Shown one piece after another: positions 42,592-45,283 of a stretch of DNA of 45,283 nt. The position numbers and the translations under genes were made by a program. Every line of letters starts with the position of its first letter. Positions within the stretch are counted from its first letter, which is position 1. Origin of the DNA: Thermoguttaceae bacterium. Lineage in GTDB: Bacteria > Planctomycetota > Planctomycetia > Pirellulales > Thermoguttaceae. The notes under the pieces were generated by a model. The model was not told where the DNA came from. It did not search any database and worked only from the letters and a program-made list of their open reading frames with translations. The stretch covers positions 1 to 45,283 of the forward strand of contig JAFQUP010000161.1 of the NCBI GenBank assembly GCA_017408405.1. Direction: 5' to 3'.

Positions 42592-42710
42592 ATTGAATGT
42601 GTCGTGTGAAGGGCGACAGCAGGACATCGAAATGTTATCGTCAGGCAGGAAGACCACCCTGGAGAGCGCGGGCTTTGTGCCTTGTTTCATTTTAGCTATT
42701 GGAGTAAAAA
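42592..42710 (+). promoter_or_regulatory. GC-rich, possibly structured 5' leader of the operon
   Basis: Within AT-rich surroundings, 42600-42690 is GC-rich. It can form a TGTCG/CGACA stem near 42600-42620, an ACAT-CGAA-ATGT tetraloop hairpin near 42625-42640, and an AGGCA/TGCCT pairing that closes 42643-42683. I could not match it to a riboswitch class I know. It ends at the GGAG ribosome site (42701-42704) of the first gene. Confidence 0.45.
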
Positions 42711-43223
42711 ATGCAGGAAACGATTGAAAAGACCCAGGAAATGATTGATCATGAAAACGCGATCAAACAGATCCTGGCCAACAACAACAACGACCCGAGC
42801 CGTCTGATTCCAATTCTTCAGCAGATTCAGGAGATGGATAAATATCTGTCGAAGGAAGCTATCGAACAGGTCGCGGTGGAACTTGACATTCCGGTCTCGC
42901 ACATTTACGGCGTAGCCACTTTCTATGCCCACTTTTCCCTTAATCCGAAAGGCAAGCACATCATTCGTCTCTGCGACGGTACTGCCTGCCACGTTAAGAA
43001 ATCGCACGGTATTCTCAATAAACTCTACAGCAAGCTGAATCTGAGCGACGAGAATCGCACGACCAAAGACCTTCTCTTCACGATTGAAATCGTGAGTTGC
43101 CTTGGTGCCTGCGGGTTGGCCCCGGTCATGGTTCTGGATGAGCATGTTCACGGTCAGTGCACTCCTGAAAAGGCGGAATCTCTGATTGATGAAGTCATCG
43201 CTAACGAAAGTGCCGCTAACTAA
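42711..43223 (+). CDS. NuoE/HydC-like [2Fe-2S] subunit of an NADH-linked complex
   Basis: A 170-residue thioredoxin-like ferredoxin. The [2Fe-2S] ligands are Cys88, Cys93, Cys130 and Cys134 (CDGTAC ... SCLGAC), as in the 24-kDa subunit NuoE and in HydC/HndA of electron-bifurcating [FeFe] hydrogenases. DIPVSHIYGVATFYAHFSL is the usual family segment. With the 635-residue NuoF-like protein 20 bases downstream and a HydA/NuoG-like gene after that, it fits the gene order of HydCBA/HndABCD-type enzymes, which couple NADH and reduced ferredoxin to hydrogen. It has a strong promoter and GGAG ribosome site, and codons rich in C endings, all pointing to high expression. Respiratory complex I is less likely because the next subunit has the extra iron-sulfur domains. 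Confidence 0.88.
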   Translation: MQETIEKTQEMIDHENAIKQILANNNNDPSRLIPILQQIQEMDKYLSKEAIEQVAVELDIPVSHIYGVATFYAHFSLNPKGKHIIRLCDGTACHVKKSHGILNKLYSKLNLSDENRTTKDLLFTIEIVSCLGACGLAPVMVLDEHVHGQCTPEKAESLIDEVIANESAAN

Positions 43224-43243
43224 AGGAAAAGGAGCAAAACGAA

Positions 43244-45151
43244 ATGAGTAATTTGATTCCGCTTGAACAGCTTGCTGAACAGTTTCAGACTTCTACGTCA
43301 AAAATCAAACGCCGTATCGTCATCTGCGGTGGTACCGGCTGTATCGCAAACGGCTCGATGCAGGTCCGCGATGCCCTGATCGAAGAACTGAAAAAAGTTG
43401 GTGAGGACGTTACGGTCGAAATCGCTGACGGCGATCTTGAGCATCCGTTTGAAGGCACGTACGTCTCCAAGTCCGGCTGCCAGGGCTTCTGCCAGATGGG
43501 CCCGCTCATGCGTATCGAACCGGAAGGAATTTTCTACACGAAAGTGAAGCCTGAAGACGCTGCCGACATCGTTCAGAAAACGCTCCAGAACGGCGAACTT
43601 CTCGAACGTCTTGCCTACGTTGATCCCGCGACGAAAAAGGCCTGCATGAAAGAAGACGAGATCGCCTTCTACACCGAGCAGTACCGTATCTGCCTGAAAG
43701 ACTGCACGATCGAACCGGAAAACGTTCGCGAATACGTCGCGTGCGGCGGTTACGCTGGTGCCCGCAAAGCGATCACCACGATGACTCCGGCCGAGATCTG
43801 CGAAGAAGTCCTGAAATCCGGTCTCCGCGGCCGTGGCGGCGGAGGTTTCCCCACCGGTCTGAAATGGAAGTTCACTCTGAACTCCGCCAACAAAGACCCG
43901 AAACGCTACGTCATCTGCAACGGCGACGAAGGCGACCCGGGCGCGTTCATGGACCGTTCCGTCATGGAAGGCAACCCGCACTCCGTGCTCGAAGGCATGA
44001 TGATCGCCGGTAAAGCGATTGGAGCCGACGAAGGTGTCGTTTACGTGCGTGCCGAATACCCGCTGGCCGTCGCCCGTATGCGGCGCGCGGTCGAAGACGC
44101 TGAAAAATTCGGTCTTCTCGGCGACAATCTTTTCGGAACCGACTTTTCCTTCCGCATTCGCATCATGGAAGGCGCCGGCGCGTTCGTCTGCGGTGAAGAA
44201 ACCGCTCTGATGCGTTCAGTCGAAGGCAACCGCGGTATGCCGATGCCGAAGCCGCCGTTCCCGGCAGTTTCCGGTCTGTACGGCAAACCGACCGTGATCA
44301 ACAACGTGGAAACGCTCGCTTCCGTTCCGTACATTCTTCGCGAAGGCGCTGAAAAATACGCTTCCGTCGGTACGGAAAAATCCCCGGGAACGAAAACTTT
44401 CGCCCTCACCGGTCACGTCGCGAACACGGGTCTGATCGAAGTTCCGTGCGGCACGACGCTGCGCCACATCGTTTACGACATCGGCGGCGGTACGATCGAC
44501 AATGACGGCAAACTCACCGGCGAAGACTTCAAATCCGTTCAGATCGGCGGTCCGTCCGGCGGATGCCTCACTCCGGATATGCTCGACATGCCGCTTGATT
44601 TCGACTCTCTGCAGAAAGTCGGCGCGATCGTCGGTTCCGGCGGTCTGGTGGTCATGAACAATCAGACGTGCATGGTCAAAGTCGCCCGTTTCTTCATGCA
44701 GTTCACCCAGAACGAATCCTGCGGTAAATGCACGCCGTGCCGTGAAGGAACGAAACAGATCCTCTCGCTGCTCGACGACATCATCGAAGGCCGCGGCACG
44801 CTTGAAACGCTGGATCTCCTTGAAGAAACCGCAAAAGCTGTTCAGCTTGGTTCGCTGTGCGCACTGGGCAAAACGGCTCCGAACCCGGTTCTTTCCACCC
44901 TGCGCTACTTCCGCGACGAATATATTTCCCACGTCGTGAACAAGATCTGCCCGACCGGCGAATGCTCGGCATTGGCCCGTCCGGAAATCGATCCTGAAAA
45001 ATGCAAAGGCTGCACCATGTGCGCGAAGAAATGCCCGGTCGGCGCGATTACCGGCACGGTCAAACAGCCGCACGTGATCGATGTTGACAAATGCATCAAG
45101 TGCGGCGCGTGCAAAGCTACGTGCAAATTCGGCGCGATCAAGGGTATCTGA
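43244..45151 (+). CDS. NuoF/HydB-like flavin and iron-sulfur subunit
   Basis: A 635-residue cytosolic protein in three parts. Residues 20-120 form a thioredoxin-like [2Fe-2S] domain with Cys28, Cys33, Cys79 and Cys83. The central NuoF part binds NAD(H) and FMN (GLRGRGGGGFPTGLKW, CNGDEGDPGAFMDR, AGAFVCGEETALM) and has a [4Fe-4S] site at about 487 (ESCGKCTPCREGT). The last 60 residues are a two-cluster ferredoxin domain (CKGCTMCAKKCP and CIKCGACKATC). Complex I NuoF is about 430 residues and lacks both extra ends; this length and layout match HydB/HndC, the NADH and ferredoxin-interacting subunit of electron-bifurcating hydrogenases and some formate dehydrogenases. It follows the NuoE-like gene by 20 bases with an AAGGAG site. 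Confidence 0.92.
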   Translation: MSNLIPLEQLAEQFQTSTSKIKRRIVICGGTGCIANGSMQVRDALIEELKKVGEDVTVEIADGDLEHPFEGTYVSKSGCQGFCQMGPLMRIEPEGIFYTKVKPEDAADIVQKTLQNGELLERLAYVDPATKKACMKEDEIAFYTEQYRICLKDCTIEPENVREYVACGGYAGARKAITTMTPAEICEEVLKSGLRGRGGGGFPTGLKWKFTLNSANKDPKRYVICNGDEGDPGAFMDRSVMEGNPHSVLEGMMIAGKAIGADEGVVYVRAEYPLAVARMRRAVEDAEKFGLLGDNLFGTDFSFRIRIMEGAGAFVCGEETALMRSVEGNRGMPMPKPPFPAVSGLYGKPTVINNVETLASVPYILREGAEKYASVGTEKSPGTKTFALTGHVANTGLIEVPCGTTLRHIVYDIGGGTIDNDGKLTGEDFKSVQIGGPSGGCLTPDMLDMPLDFDSLQKVGAIVGSGGLVVMNNQTCMVKVARFFMQFTQNESCGKCTPCREGTKQILSLLDDIIEGRGTLETLDLLEETAKAVQLGSLCALGKTAPNPVLSTLRYFRDEYISHVVNKICPTGECSALARPEIDPEKCKGCTMCAKKCPVGAITGTVKQPHVIDVDKCIKCGACKATCKFGAIKGI

Positions 45152-45196
45152 GGTTGAAATACCGAAACGGTTTAAGATAAAAGGAGTAAAATCAAT

Positions 45197-45283
45197 ATGT
45201 CCGATGTGAAAAAATTGACCGTCAACGGTATTGAAATCGAATTCACTACCGAACGCAATATTCTCGAAGTCGCACGCAAAGCC
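45197..45283 (+). CDS. Start of a HydA/HndD/NuoG-like iron-sulfur subunit (3' end outside window)
   Basis: The first 29 codons are visible: it begins MSDVKKLTVNGIEIEF and continues into NILEVARKA. This is the N-terminal beta-grasp [2Fe-2S] domain that begins [FeFe] hydrogenases (HydA/HndD), NuoG and related subunits; the first cluster Cys would come just after the window ends. AAGGAG lies ten bases before the ATG, 45 bases after the previous stop codon. Gene order favours the catalytic hydrogenase subunit, but a NuoG-like or formate dehydrogenase subunit cannot be excluded from these residues. Confidence 0.75.
   Translation, partial: MSDVKKLTVNGIEIEFTTERNILEVARKA

Noticed and set aside
42640..42670. 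Signal recognition particle RNA-like segment (GTCAGG and GGAAG) in the operon leader
   Set aside because: The conserved asymmetric loop and paired arms of SRP RNA domain IV are not present in the right order.
44216..45073. 285-codon and other long minus-strand frames opposite the NuoF/HydB-like gene
   Set aside because: GC-rich, C-ending codon bias suppresses stops on the opposite strand; no family resemblance.
1..45283. CRISPR arrays, insertion sequences, integrases or phage genes
   Set aside because: I saw no regularly spaced repeats other than the tRNA pair, and no transposase or integrase motifs.

Overview
The window looks like chromosome from a bacterium of the Planctomycetota, probably an anaerobic, fermentative (gut or rumen type) member. 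The grounds are the company of genes: a tandem set of a PqqD-like/M50-peptidase/HlyD fusion with two further HlyD-type adaptors, one carrying GAF domains; a lipoprotein with FlgI similarity in a non-flagellar setting; a YdjY-domain lipoprotein; many secreted proteins without close functional assignment; sparse operons; and the start of an electron-bifurcating [FeFe]-hydrogenase-type operon. There is no rRNA marker here, so the phylum call is an inference.

Layout. 1-970: the 3' part of a class II fructose-bisphosphate aldolase gene, with a terminator. 1048-3524 (minus): a secreted GH71/GH99-like glycoside hydrolase and a sugar phosphate isomerase/epimerase-like TIM barrel. 3657-9683 (minus): the three-gene membrane and export-like cluster. 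10097-14476 (minus): a 1459-residue secreted protein with a sugar-binding-like C-terminal region. 15008-19096: a small secreted protein, an unrecognised 636-residue protein (minus) and a YdjY lipoprotein. 19213-27675 (minus): hisH, yacG, a ketosynthase homologue without its catalytic residues, a YghO-like acetyltransferase, a Dus enzyme and uvrA. 27931-28017 (minus): a very basic 28-residue protein that is easy to miss. 28343-35172: a membrane protein, smc (minus) and the FlgI-like lipoprotein (minus). 35495-38947 (plus): a GAF/SpoIIE-type phosphatase-like protein and a Nif3 protein. 38980-39545: a tandem duplication of a complete tRNA-Leu(GAG) transcription unit. 39625-42083 (minus): queC and asnS. 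42557-45283 (plus): promoter, GC-rich leader, NuoE-like, NuoF/HydB-like and the first 29 codons of a HydA/NuoG-like gene.

How they work together. Most genes are single units of housekeeping (SMC, UvrA, AsnS, Dus, QueC, HisH, YacG). The aldolase and the Nuo/Hyd-like genes use strongly C-ending codons and stand out as GC-rich islands in AT-rich surroundings, which suggests high expression of glycolysis and NADH/ferredoxin-linked hydrogen metabolism. The best candidate for an undescribed system is the 3657-9683 cluster: it combines a possible peptide-binding PqqD-like domain, an intramembrane metalloprotease with all three metal ligands, and three HlyD-type periplasmic modules, with no pump or ATPase beside it. 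Second candidates are the ketosynthase fold lacking Cys-His-His, the phosphatase-like protein with altered metal sites, the tiny basic protein, a terminator-like hairpin directly ahead of uvrA, and the GC-rich leader of the hydrogenase-type operon.
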